A stretch of DNA of 64,000 nt from Acheta domesticus. Taxonomy: Eukaryota; Arthropoda; Insecta; Orthoptera; Gryllidae. The stretch is taken from positions 1-64,000 of the forward strand of contig JAHLJT010003122.1 in the NCBI GenBank assembly GCA_031308135.1. The letters run 5' to 3'. Below are positions 7,781 through 20,497 of this stretch, piece by piece; position 1 is the stretch's first letter; the number at the start of each line of letters is the position of its first letter. The position numbers and the translations under genes are program-made. Below the pieces are notes generated by a model that did not search any database, was not told the origin of the DNA, and saw only the letters and a list, made by a program, of their open reading frames with translations.

Positions 7781-9925
7781 ACCGGTAAACGGTCTTTATT
7801 TGGTTTTTAGGAAAACTTTTAAAAAAACCCGAAATCCAGCGAAAAAAAAAACAAAAAAAACCCGGTTCGTTTCGAGGAAAAAAAATTTTTTTTTTCGACA
7901 TTTTGAATCGCGAAATTTTTGGTGAAGTAGTGCTGTGGAAGGGATAATTTTGAGCTTCTGGGATGCAGATGTAATTGTTTTACAACGTAGCACCAGAAAA
8001 TTTCTCAATTTTCGCGTATTTTTGGAGAAATCGAAATTTTAAAATAAACATGGCTAGATGTTAGATGGAATTTTTAACCGAGAAAATGCGGTGAAGTAGC
8101 GCTGGGAAATGGATATTTTCGGGTTTCTAGGATGCGGAAGTAATTGTTTTACAACGTAGCACCAAAAAATTTCTCAATTTTTGCGTATTTTTCGCGAAAT
8201 CGAAATTTTAAAAAAACTGCTAGATAGTAGATAGGGACATATCCAACAATAGACTCTCGTTTCGTCTAGCGCCGCTAGTATTGCTTAGAGACGCACCAAA
8301 CAATTTTTTTTTTTAATTAAGTGATTTTGACGTTTCTTCTTGCGAATATCACGCATTCAGACCGGTCGTACTTTGCTGAACCCTTGAAACACGCCGCTTT
8401 GCATATCGCGCAGACGACGCGCGGCACCTCCGAACGTTTGAATTGCGCCCCGAAATACCTCCTTCGTGCCCATTGGTCGAATTCGGTCCGCGACCTTGGC
8501 GTTCGCCCAATGGCGAAAACCTCGTTTCTGCCGCGAAAAACACACGATTTTATAGGAAATTCTTGAATGCAATGTAACTCTTTGTTCTTCACTGATACAT
8601 AGAAAAAATCTGTCATTCAGATATACTACTTTCGATTGGATCCTTGTCAGATGATAGACTCGTTTATATATTGCGTCCGATATCTGCTACCATTCGCACA
8701 ACTTTCCACGAAACATTGCTTTCTGAAATGTCGCAGAGTCGTCTGACAATACATTTTATTGCAAACTATACGCGTTTTTTTTTTTCAATTCCGATCGTAT
8801 TCGCATATGTCTCAAGGTCGCTATCGTTTCACACGTCATGGGTGGAGGGGGAAACGCCAACGCGGAGCCATCAGTCTCCGCTGGGCGGTCGTGCGTGACG
8901 GTCTCGTGTGCGAGCGTGTGAATGTGTGTATCTTGTTTCTATGTGATGTGCGTTATAACAACATGTATTGTTTTTCTGATTCTTTCTTCCGTCTCTGCGT
9001 GCCGTTCTCTGCTTGCCGAACGCCAGTAAGTGCAATTTTGCAACCGATTTGCCATTAATGCGAACAGTTTGAAGCAGCAGCAGCAGCAGCACACTCATAT
9101 GTATGCTTTCTTTCTTTCTTTACAGAACAGGCGCCGCAGAATGGAAAACCAGCTTTTTACGATTGGTACGTATCTGTGACACTCAGAATGTCATTGCGCT
9201 ATTGCGAATTGTTCGTGTTGTGACACCGTGTGCAGTGGCATGCATTCGACGTGTACGAAAATCAGTGTTTGGAATTACCTCCAAGACGAGCGACAGTGCG
9301 TGTGTAGCTGTTGGTTTCATGACGTGCAGGATAAGCGTGTGATTGCATTTTGGTATTGTGTGAAAATCTGTACAGTGGCTCAGATGCAAATTCAAGTTTC
9401 GTTTTATTTCGTTCTCGCCAACGTGCGCTTCAGGCGTAGGTGATGAGACGCAAAGCGTGTGGTTTTCACAGAGTGGTGAGGGCGCATTAAAATCCAAAAT
9501 ATTTCGTGGTCATTTCGAGTTTAGATAGGCACAAGTGTGTGGTAGGTTGCTGTTGTAAATTTTTGTTCATTTCGTGTTCTAGTGTGCCTTGTGCAGTGAT
9601 GTGCTATTATTAAAAAAGAGAAGGCGTTGTTAATTATTACGTCTCAGAAATGATTGGAATATATTCCGCGTGGACAATGCTTTCGTCATATTTCCAGTTG
9701 ATAGGGGCGTAATCGTGTTTCGCTTTATTCTGTGCTAGCTCTCGTAAGAGAACGTTGGGCGTAGAAAGAAAGAGAATAGTGTTTCTTGGCTCTCTCTCTT
9801 TCTCTCTGCTCCATATACGCAGTTCTTTGTGTGCGAGTTCTCTTCGAGTGCACCGGGCACTACTACGAAACGGCTCGCTACTTCGTTGAAAAAAAGATTT
9901 GTTGATTTCGTGTCCTACAAGCAAT
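7781..9925. repeat. Conserved non-coding block upstream of U2, copy 1
   Basis: A 2.1-kb block present again at 52307-54448 and, up to the window edge, at 62715-64000, practically identical. The part nearest U2 holds the U2 promoter and two diverged copies of an AT-rich segment (7890-8035 and 8085-8215, sharing TTGTTTTACAACGTAGCACCA). A CCAAT motif in each orientation occurs near 8472 and 8509. Near 9026 lies GTAAGT and at 9107-9125 a strong pyrimidine tract ending TTTACAG. A 40-nt putative exon (9126-9165) ends at GTACGT, so a spliced transcript is conceivable. No conserved protein was recognised. Confidence 0.75.
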
Positions 9926-12900
9926 TGTTATCTGAGATATGGTGTGATAGTTATTCAGTGTAGCGAGTGCAATCGCGCGATTATCACAGTAGTTCTTGTT
10001 CAGTTCGTCCTATCACTAGAAGATTAGTCGTTTCGTGGAGCTCGCGTGATTGTTGTTAGGCGGGCGGAGAGGTTTATCGCTTCTCTTTCGGTACTTTAAC
10101 AACAATGACCACGCGTTATCTTTGATTTCCGGAGGCGCTACTGCCAAACGACATCGAAAATAATAATTGAATTCGCGTTCTAGTGCAGTGATAAGCGTTT
10201 GTTTCGGACATAGAAAGTTGTATTCATTATTGCGTAACAGTTGCGAATGAAAATCATTGCGCGGCGTGCTATTTATAGTGTTGCGAGTGTTATCGTGCGA
10301 CTATCACAGTGGTTATTGTTCAGTTCGTCCTACAACCAGACGATTTGTCGTTTCGTGCAGCTCGCGTGATTGTTGTTAGGCGGGCGGAGAGGTTTATCGC
10401 TTCTCTTTCGGTACTTTAACAACAATGACCACGCGTTACCTTTGATTTCCGGAGGCGCTACTGCCAAACGACATCGAAAATAATAATTGAATTCGCGTTC
10501 TAGTGCTGTGAATAGCGATTTTTTTTTTTTTTTCGGACATGGGAAGTTGTATTAATTGTTGCGTAACAGTTACGAATTGAAATCAGTGCGTGACGTGTAT
10601 TTTTTTTCCGTATAAAGAGTGCAAGCGCGCGACAATCACAGTGGTTATTGTTCAGTTCGTCCTACAACTAGAAGATTTGTCGTTTCGTGGAGCTCGCGCG
10701 ATTGTTGTTAGGCGGGCGGAGGGGAGTATCGCTTCTCTTTCTGTTTTTCACAACAATCAAGACACGTTCTCTTTGATTTCCGGAGGCGCTTCTGCCAAAC
10801 GACATCGAAAATAATAATTGAATTCGCGTTCTAGTGCAGTGATAAGCGTTTGTTTCGGACATAGAAAGTTGTATTCATTATTGCGTAACAGTTGCGAATG
10901 AAAATCAGTGCGCGGCGTGCTATTTATAGTGTTGCGAGTATTATCGTGCGACTATCACTGTGGTTATTGTTCAGTTCGTCCTACAACTAGAAGATTAGTC
11001 GTTTCGTGGAGCTCGCGTGATTGTTGTTAGGCGGGCGGAGAGGTTTATCGCTTCTCTTTCGGTACTTCAACAACAATGACCACGCGTTACCTTTGATTTC
11101 CGGAAGCGCTACTGCCAAACGACATCGAAAATAATAATTGAATTCGCGTTCTAGTGCTGTGAATAGCGATTTTTTTTTTTCGGACATGGGAAGTTGTATT
11201 AATTGTTGCGTAACAGTTACGAATTGAAATCAGTGCGTGGCGTGTATTTTTTTTTCGTATAAAGAGTGCATGCGCGCGACAATCACAGTGGTTATTGTTC
11301 AGTTCGTCCTACAACTAGAAGATTTGTCGTTTCGTGGAGCTCGCGCGATTGTTGTTAGGCGGGCGGAGGGGAGTATCGCTTCTCTTTCTGTTTTTCACAA
11401 CAATCAAGACACGTTCTCTTTGATTTCCGGAGGCGCTTCTGCCAAACGACATCGAAAATAATAATTGAATTCGCGTTCTAGTGCAGTGATAAGCGATTGT
11501 TTCGGACATAGAAAGTTGTATTCATTATTGCGTAACAGTTGCGAATGAAAATCAGTGCGCGGCGTGCTATTTATAGTGTTGCGAGTATTATCGTGCGACT
11601 ATCACTGTGGTTATTGTTCAGTTCGTCCTACAACTAGAAGATTAGTCGTTTCGTGGAGCTCGCGTGATTGTTGTTAGGCGGGCGGAGAGGTTTATCGCTT
11701 CTCTTTCGGTACTTCAACAACAATGACCACGCGTTACCTTTGATTTCCGGAAGCGCTACTGCCAAACGACATCGAAAATAATAATTGAATTCGCGTTCTA
11801 GTGCTGTGAATAGCGATTTTTTTTTTTCGGACATGGGAAGTTGTATTAATTGTTGCGTAACAGTTACGAATTGAAATCAGTGCGTGGCGTGTATTTTTTT
11901 TCCGTATAAAGAGTGCAAGCGCGCGACAATCACAGTGGTTACTGTTCAGTTCGTCCTACAACTAGAAGATTTGTCGTTTCGTGGAGCTCGCGCGATTGTT
12001 GTTAGGCGGGCGGAGGGGAGTATCGCTTCTCTTTCTGTTTTTCACAACAATGACCACGCGTTACCTTTGATTTCCGGAGGCGCTACTGCCAAACGACATC
12101 GAAAATAATAATTGAATTCGCGTTCTAGTGCTGTGAATAGCGATTTTTTTTTTTCGGACATGGGAAGTTGTATTAATTGTTGCGTAACAGTTACGAATTG
12201 AAATCAGTGCGTGACGTGTATTTTTTTTCCGTATAAAGAGTGCAAGCGCGCGACAATCACAGTGGTTATTGTTCAGTTCGTCCTACAACTAGAAGATTTG
12301 TCGTTTCGTGGAGCTCGCGCGATTGTTGTTAGGCGGGCGGAGGGGAGTATCGCTTCTCTTTCTGTTTTTCACAACAATGACGACACGTTCTCTTTGATTT
12401 CCGGAGGCGCTTCTGCCAAACGACATCGAAAATAATAATTGAATTCGCGTTCTAGTGCAGTGATAAGCGATTGTTTCGGACATAGAAAGTTGTATTCATT
12501 ATTGCGTAACTGTTACGAATTGAAATCAGTGCGTGGCGTGTATTTTTTTTTTCCGTATAAATAGTGCAAGCGCGCGACTATCACAGTGGTTATTGTTCGC
12601 ATCGTTCTACAACTAGAAGATTTGTCGTTTCGTGGAGCTCGCGTGATTGTGGTTAGGCGGGCGGAGGGGAGCGCGGTGCACGTGAATTTCGCTTCCCTCT
12701 CTGCGCGTGTTTTTAACAACAATGACGACACGTTCTCTTTGATTTCCGGAGGCGCTTCTGCCAAACGACATCGAAAATAACAATTGAATTCGCGTTCTAG
12801 TGCAGTGATAAGCGATTGTTTCGGACATAGAAAGTTGTATTCATTATTGCGTAACAGTTACGAATTGAAATCAGTGCGTGGCGTGTATTTTTTTCCGTAT

Positions 12901-13846
12901 AAAGTGTGCAAGCGCGCGACTATCTCAGTGGTTATTGTTCAGTTCGTCGTGCAACTAGAAGATTTGTCGTTTCGTGGAGCTCGCGTGATTGTTGTTAGGC
13001 GGGCGGAGTGGAATATCGCTTCTCTTTCTGTTTTTCACAACAATGACGACGCGTTTTCTTAGATTTCCGGAGGCGCTACTGCGAAACGACATCGAAAATA
13101 ATAATCGAAATCGCGTTCTAGTGCTGTGATAAGCGATTGTTTCGGACTTTGAAAGTTGTATTAATTGTTGCGTTACAGTCAGGAAAGAAAAATCACTGCG
13201 TGGCGTGCTATTCATAGAGTGTTGCGAGTGCTATCGTGCGACGATCACAGTGGTTCTTGTTCACTTCGTCCAATAACTAGGAGGATTTGTCGTTTCGTGG
13301 GGCTCGCGTACTTGTTGTTAGGCGGGCGGAGGGGAGCGCGGTGCACGTGAATTTCGCTTCTCTCTCTGCGCGTGTTTTTAACAACAATGACGACGCGTTA
13401 TCTTTGATTTCCGGAGGCGCTACTGCGAAACGACGTCGAAAATAATAATCGAAATCGCGTTCTAGTGCTGTGATAAGCGATTGTTTCGGACTTGGAAAGT
13501 TGTATTCTTTATTGCGTAACAGTCACGAATAAAAATCTGTGCGCGGTGTTCAATTTATTCCGTGTAGCGAGTGCAAGCACGCGACTATCACAGTGGTTCT
13601 TGTTCAGTTCTTTCTATAAGTAGAAGACTTGTCGTTTCGTGGAGCGCGCGTGATTGTTGTTAGGCTGGGCGGAGGGGAATTTCTCTTCTCTTTCTGTTTT
13701 TCACAACAATGACGACGCGTTATCTTTGATTTCCGGAGGCGCTACTGCGAAACGACATCGATAATAATCATTGAATTCGCGTTCCAGTGCAGTGATGGGC
13801 GATTGTTTAGGACATAGAGAGTTGTATTAATTATTGCGCGCTATTT

Positions 13847-14345
13847 AATTTCGTAAAGGAATTTGTTCACATAGCGATAACTCGACAACGAATAGAAATA
13901 TAGGCACGGGAAAATATCTGCCGAGTCCAGAGCGTTTCCGGTACTCTGAATCGTGAAGAAAAACCGTGGGTTTTGTAGCAACTTTTATAAACTATTAGCC
14001 GCATCTCTGCTTTCGTGAATGCAAAATTATGTTTGACAATGCAGTTCGACGCACGATGAAGCGTAGCATTGAAAAGGTAAGAGTCGTCGATTCGCTCCGA
14101 CGCTTCGTTTGGCCGTAATGTTCATTCGTTTCTACATTTCGACAACCATCGGTCATGGAGAATACATATCTTTTGCGCAGTTCCGACGGGAGGGCGGGTG
14201 GGCGGGAGCGCGCGCCGAGGCGGGACGCGACGCCGAGGCGACGCGGTTGCGCCATCGCGAACCCTTCCTGACCTCTCGCTTCCGCCGTTCGTGGGAGGTG
14301 GCCTGTCCGTTGCTCGCTTGCTCACGTGTTCCGTTATTTACAGCT
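13847..14345 (-). repeat. Inverted copy of the later complex repeat, inside the 325-bp satellite
   Basis: The minus strand of this segment matches plus strand about 35405-36000. Shared blocks include GGAACACGTG, GAGAGGTCAGGAAGGGTTCGC, ATATGTATTCTCCATGACCG and AAAACCCACGGTTTTTCTTC, in the same order. It interrupts the satellite periodicity between the monomers at 13665 and 14510 and marks a transposition or rearrangement between the two arrays. Confidence 0.75.
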
Positions 14346-14372
14346 TCGCGATGAGTAAGTAAGAAAGAAAGG

Positions 14373-14378
<6 letters not shown>

Positions 14379-14418
<40 letters not shown>
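14379..14418. repeat. (GA)n microsatellite
   Basis: About 20 uninterrupted GA dinucleotides at the right edge of the inverted segment. Similar runs occur at 20449-20493 (TC), 24751-24780 (GA) and 36400-36433 (CT). Confidence 0.95.
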
Positions 14419-14421
<3 letters not shown>

Positions 14422-15399
14422 TGGGTGGGAGGGAGGGAGAGAGGGAGCGAGTGCTTCGTATTATAACTAGAAGATTCGTCGTTTCGTGGAGCTCGCGTAA
14501 TTGTTGTTAGGCGGGCGGAGGGGAGCGCGGTGCGCGTGAATTTCGCTTCTCTCTCTGCGTGTGATTTTAACAACAATGACGACGCGTTATCTTTGATTTC
14601 CGGAGGCGCTACTGCGTTACGACATCGAAAATAATATTTGAATTCGTGTTCTAGTGCAGTGATAAGCGATTGTTTCGGGCGTAGAAAGTTGTATTCATTA
14701 TTGCGTAACAGTCACGAATGAAAATCTGTGCCTGGCGTGCTATTTATTCCGCGTAGCGAGTGCAAGCGCGCGACTATCACAGTGGTTCCTGTTCAATTCT
14801 TTCCATAACCAGAAGACTTGTCGTTTCGTGGAGCTCGCGTGATTGTTGTTAGGCGGGCATAGGGGATTTTCGCTTCTCTTTCTGTTTTTAACAACACTGC
14901 CGACGCGTTATCTTTGATTTCCGGAGGCGCTACTGCGAAACGACATCGAAAGTAATACTTGAATCCGTGTTCTAGTGCAGTGATAAGCGATTGTTTCGGA
15001 CTTAGAAAGTTGTATTAATTGTTGCGTAACAGTCATGAAAGAAATTCACTGCGTGGCGTGCTATTTATAGAGTGTTGCGAGTGCTATCGTGCGACTATCA
15101 CAGTGGTTCTTGTTCACTTTGTCCTATATCTAGGAAGATTTGTCGTTTCGTGGGGCTCGCGTAATTGTTGTTAGGCGGGCGGAGGGGAGCGCGGTGCACG
15201 TGAATTTCGCTTCTTTGTCTGCGCGTTTTTTTTTACAACAGAGACGACGCGTTATCTTTTATTTCCGGAGGCGCTACTGCGAAACAACGTCGACTATTAT
15301 AATTTTATTCGCGTTCTAGTGCAGTGATACGCAATTGTTCAAGAGATATATTCATTATTGTGTAACAGAAAAATGAAATAAGAGTGGTCGTTCAGTTCA

Positions 15400-16200
15400 T
15401 CGTTTTACTAGTTGAGGGAAACGTATTCTCGTTTCGTTTTAAGCTGTGCTCTCGTCTGTGAATTACTGGCCTAGGATGGGAGAATTTATTGTTGGTGTGG
15501 GGAGGGGAAGTGACTTTCGTCTCGCTCTCGGTTCTCATTGCAACAATTTCTTCCTGATCTCTTCGAGTGCCTTCGGACATTGTGTGATTGGCTTGATACA
15601 GTGATTAATTGTTGTTTATTTCGTGTTCTGGTGTGTGTCTTGTGCCGTGGATTACTATTGTTTTAATAGATGAGGTGTCTCGTTAATATCTGCGTGGTAG
15701 ATATGATTGCATGGCATGCAATTTATTCTGTGCAGTGAAAGCTTACGTGTGTTTTATAGAGTTCGCACTTCGTTTTACTAGCTGATGACACCGTATTCTG
15801 GTTTCGTTTTCATACTGTGCTCTCGTGTGTGGGGGAATTGTGTTGTTTTTGTCATCATGAGATGTGAGTAGAACAGTGGGTGTTGGTACAACAATTTCTT
15901 TCGAATTTATTCAAGCTCATTTGGGAAGAGCCTTGGAAGTGTGTGTAGTTTTGCCACTGTGAATAATTGTTTGTTTCGTGTTCTAGTGTGTCTTGTTATG
16001 TGATGTTTCTTCGATGTTCAGTTGTGATTCTTTTAATGCATTTTTTTACACAAAAGTGTGGTGTGCAGTGTTGTGTATGTGACACGAAGGAAGTGAACAT
16101 GGCTCCTTTTACATAGAAATTTTAAAATGTGAGGAAAGGAAAAGATTGTAAAACAGTGTGTGGCGAGGGAAGGGCGGTGAACGTGCACAGTTTTCAAACA
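15400..16200. other. Transition between two satellite families
   Basis: No gene seen. Decayed pieces of both neighbouring repeats are recognisable, such as TTCGTGTTCTAGTGTGTCTTGT near 15970-16000. This hints that the 325-bp and 361-bp families share distant ancestry. Confidence 0.5.
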
Positions 16201-19200
16201 TTTTTTTAAATAAATATTAATGCGTGGCGTGTGTGACAGACCAGTAGGAAAGGCGTGTGGGTTGTTGGAGGAGTGATTATTAGGTATTTTGTGTGGAGGA
16301 GAATTGTTTTATGCAGTGATACGAGTGATATGTGTTTCTTTTCGCCATGTGTGCATTTTTGCGAGTGTGTTGCGAAGAGGAGACTTGTGTTATACTGTGA
16401 TTGATTGATATGTGTTTCTGTTCGACTCGTGTGTGTTTTTGTTAGTGTGTTGCGCAGTTAATTATTTGTGTTTTCAAGCCAGTGCAGTTGAAAAATGCAA
16501 AGTGAGTGTGGTTTGATGTAGCCTCTGTGAATTGTCTATTGTTGCGAGTGCGACGTTTCTGTTAGATTGCAAGGGTGTGTTTCCACACTGACCTGAGGCT
16601 TGAGAATGAGCTTTTCTTTTGAGGTTGGGTTTCTTTTATTTCTTATTTTGTTACAAATTTAACAAGTGGCGTGTGTGATAGGGTAGTGGGAGATGCGTGT
16701 GGCTTGTTGGAGGAGTGAATATTAGGTATTTTGTGTGGAGGAGAATTGTTTTGTGCAGTGATAGGGTGATATGTGTTTCTGTTCGTGCCACAAATGTTTC
16801 AGTGTTTTATTCGAGTTCTGTTGGGCTAGACGATGACAGTGTATGATGAGTTGCTACTGTGAATAATTGTTAACTTCATGTTCTTGTGTGTCTTGTTATG
16901 TGAGGTTTCTTGGTGCTTTGTGGTGTTAATTTCTGTCATGTCATGTGTGGTTTGGTTATGATAGGAGTGGTTAGGTGGGGTTTAGGATGTGATAAATCAG
17001 GTGAGGTTGTTAGGTTAACACTAAAGTGTTCTGTTTATCTGTTATTATTTTTATTAATTTTAACAATATTGACATTGGTACGGTAGGTGAGGTGAGGTTT
17101 TGGATGTGATAGATCAGGTGAGGTTAGGTTAACCTTTTTTTTTTTTTTTTTTTTTTTCTTTCAATTGACCTGCTTTCAACTTTTCTTCTTTCATTGATTC
17201 TCTGCTGTGGTTGTGTTTGTGGCTCTATGAAAAACGCACTTAGTTTCATTGATATGTAATTATTTAAGTTAAACACTATGTGGCGAGTATTGCAAGCAGT
17301 GCAATGATTCTGTGGAGTAAATAATTCCATTTTCAGTGGTCTCTTTGCACACTGAACTATTGTATTCTCTATAGTTTAGGAAGTGCTCTGAAACGATTGG
17401 TTCTTTGCCAGAGCAGCCTTTACCTCTGAGAATGTCTTGTTACTTTTGGGGGTTATTGTTTATGTGGTCATGGGGCTGCCATTTCAATAGATGGCCTCTA
17501 AACCACAGAAATAGTTGTGGTTATACTTGAGTTCGAGATGTAGGCTGTTCAGGGAAAAAGTGGTGATAAAAATCAGAATGGTCCCTCTGTCACTGAACAG
17601 TTTACATTTTCTTCACATCTTCCTTATTGGTTTTCCTATGTATACTGTAAAAATGGTTGCTTCTGTTGCAGGTCAGGAGTTGCTGCTCTTGAGGTGATCT
17701 GTGACGGTTTGTGATTTGAAGCTTCATGCTGCTGTATTCTTTCCTATTGACAAATAAATAAGATTATGTTTAAGGAGTGATTCATTCATTGAAACCTTCA
17801 TATCATCCTCTTCCCGTCACATCAATTGAAAGTAAAAGTATTCATGTTTTCACAGCCACAGCTGCCTCCTGCCTGCCAGAAAGCTGAAACAAGGAGAACA
17901 AGGTATATCACGCTTGGAAAGGAATTTTCAGGTGAAACCGAGGCCAGGGTGTTGCAGAGGTTAGGGCGGCTAAACTGCAGTCAGAAAGAGAGTTATGATT
18001 GGAAAGTAATGCAGAGTTATTTGTCAGTTTTGTTTAGGGTTTGCAGGTGATTTTCCTACTGATTCTGGTAGTACAGTTTTTGTCGCGAAACCTAGTTCCA
18101 GGGTCGTGTTAGGTTATACTGCAACTTCGTAGGATCCGAGGCGCGGGGGTGGGAGACGTCATTGTATGAAACTCGTAAGGTTGTACGTGGTCAGAGCAGT
18201 GGTTCCCTCGAGAATGATTCAGAATGTGCAACCTTTCGGCTAGTAATTTGCAAGTTCTTTGGCGTAGGTACGTCATGCAGAATGTAATACGCAATCGAAT
18301 GCAGTGGCAGGCTTGTTCGAAACGCAGTGAAATCGTGCGAAAGTTCATCGCGTAAAGCAGGAACTGTTTCAAGATAAATTTCTTGCAAAATCACTGACGG
18401 AATAAACTTATTAGCTTCGATCTGTAACGTATACACTAATGAGAATGCGTTCCGCTCCCGATATGCTCGTGTGAACGTTTATCTAAATAGAAATGTAAGG
18501 AATATATGAACGTTTAAAGCTCGCCGTTCACTTCACGAGTTACATGTGTAGGCGTTTCTCCTGGTTTTCGTAGTGAATTACGTGAGTTTCAGGCGTGTGT
18601 TGGAAATGAAGAACAAATAGGGTGTTTTCCGTTGTGTGTGGGGGGGAGGGGGGAAGAGGGCAAAGCACTTTCTAGTGTTCTTTTCCAGTTGATTCGGGCG
18701 CAGATGAGGTTTCAGAAAATGTCCTTCTGGTGAGGTTAGGTTCCATTTATTTAATATTTTTCAATAAATAATAATACGTGGCGTGTGTGACAAACCAGTG
18801 AGAAATGCGTGTGGCTTGGTGGTGTGAGTATTAGGTTATTTGTGCGGAGGAAAATTGTTTTATGCAGTGTTTGAGTGATATGTGATTCTGATAATTATTT
18901 GTGTTTTAAAGACAGTGCAGTCGAAAATTGCGAAGAGAGTGTGGTTAGTTTGGCAAGTGTGTTTTCACTGTAAGCTGAGGTTTGAGAAAATGTCCTTCTG
19001 GTGTAGTTATGTTGCATTTTTTATTTTTTTAAAAATAAAAACGAGTACGTGGCGTGTGTGATAGACAAGTAAGAAATGCGTGTGGCGAGTTGGATGTGTG
19101 ATTATTAGGTATATTGTGCGAAGGAGAATTGTTTTATACAGTGATAGAGTGATTTGTGATTCAGTTCGCCACGTGTGCGTTTTTGCAAGGGTGTTGCGAA

Positions 19201-20446
19201 GAAAAGTATTTGTTTTTTCATGCCAGTGATGCTATAAATAGCAAAGAGAGTGTGGTTTAATGTAGCCTCTGTGAATTGTCAAATGTTGCGAGTGCGACGT
19301 TTCTGTTAGATTGCCAGGGTGTGTTTTCACAGTGACCTGAGTTTTGAGAATGAGCTTTTCTTTTAGGTTAGGTTTCTTTTATTTCATATTTTTTTACAAA
19401 TTTAACAAGTGGCGTGTGTGATAGTAGAAAATGCGTGTGGCTTGTTTGAGGCGTGATCTTTTGGTAGTTTGTGCGGAGGAGAATTGTTTTATACAGTGAT
19501 AGATTGGTATGAGATTCTGTTTGCCGCGTGTGCATTTTTGCGAGTGTGTTGCGAAGATAATTATTTGTTTTTTTCATGCCAGTGATGTTGAAGAGAGCAA
19601 AGAGAGTGTGGTTTAATGTAACCTGTGTGGATTGTTGCGTGTGCCTTTTTTGTGTTAGATGCAATGATAGAGTGATATGTGTTTCTGTTCGTTACGTGTG
19701 CATAATCGCGAGTGTGTGTTGCGCAGAAAATTATTTGTTTTCTCATGCCAGTGCTGTTGAAAATTGCAAAAAGAGTGTGGTCTCATGCAGCCTCTGAGAA
19801 TTGTCGTTTGTTGCGAGTGCCACGTTTCTATTTCATTGACAGGGTGTGTTTTCACAGTGACCTGAGGTGTGAGAAAGTGCTTTTCTGGCGAGGTTAAGTT
19901 TCTTTTATTTTATATCATGTTGGAAAAGTAACAAGTGGCGTGTGTGATAGGCTAGTAGGAAATGCGTGTGGCATGTTGGCGGTGCGAATATTATGTATTT
20001 TGTGCGGAGGTGATTTGTTTTATGCAGTGCTTGAGTGATATGTAATTCTGTTTGACACGTGTGTGTTTTTTTGCGAGTGTGTTACGCAATTAATTACTTG
20101 TGTTTGAATGCCATTGCTGTTGAAAAAGCCAAAGAAAGTGTGGTTTAATGTAGCTTCTGTGGATAGTTGCGACTGCCACGGTTCTGTTAGATAGGCAAGT
20201 GTGTTTTCGCTGTGACCTGAGGATTCAGATTATGATTTTCTGGTGAATTAAGGTTTCTTTTTATTCCATAATTTGTAACCAACATAATAAGTGGCGTGTG
20301 AGGTAGTCTAGGACGAAAAGCTTGTGTCTAGTTAGTGTTATAAAAATTACGTGTGTAATTGTTTCATACGTAGAGAGAGTGAAAGTTTTTCTGTGGGGCA
20401 AAAGAGTGTTTTCTCTTGCTTGGTGTGTTCTAGAACGAAGAGCCGT

Positions 20447-20497
<51 letters not shown>

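Larger units (their letters stand above)
9950..15400. repeat. About 325-bp satellite array, about 15 monomers, partly in 647-bp dimers
   Basis: The marker GGCGGGCGGA recurs at about 10059, 10379, 10711, 11030, 11358, 11677, 12005, 12332, 12657, 12998, 13320, 13665 (variant), 14510, 14855 and 15178. The spacing is 319-345 bp apart from one gap. Between 10590 and 12530 two monomer types alternate as a 647-bp dimer. Each monomer contains TTGTCGTTTCGTGG, a TTTGATTTCCGGAGGCGCT box and AAACGACATCGAAAATAAT. Short frames of 64-74 aa recur only because the DNA recurs, and they carry no protein signature. Confidence 0.9.

Noticed and set aside
10590..12435. A repeated 74-aa frame (starting MTCIFFPYKE or MACIFFPYKE)
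   Set aside because: It follows the satellite period, is broken in other monomers and has no protein signature.
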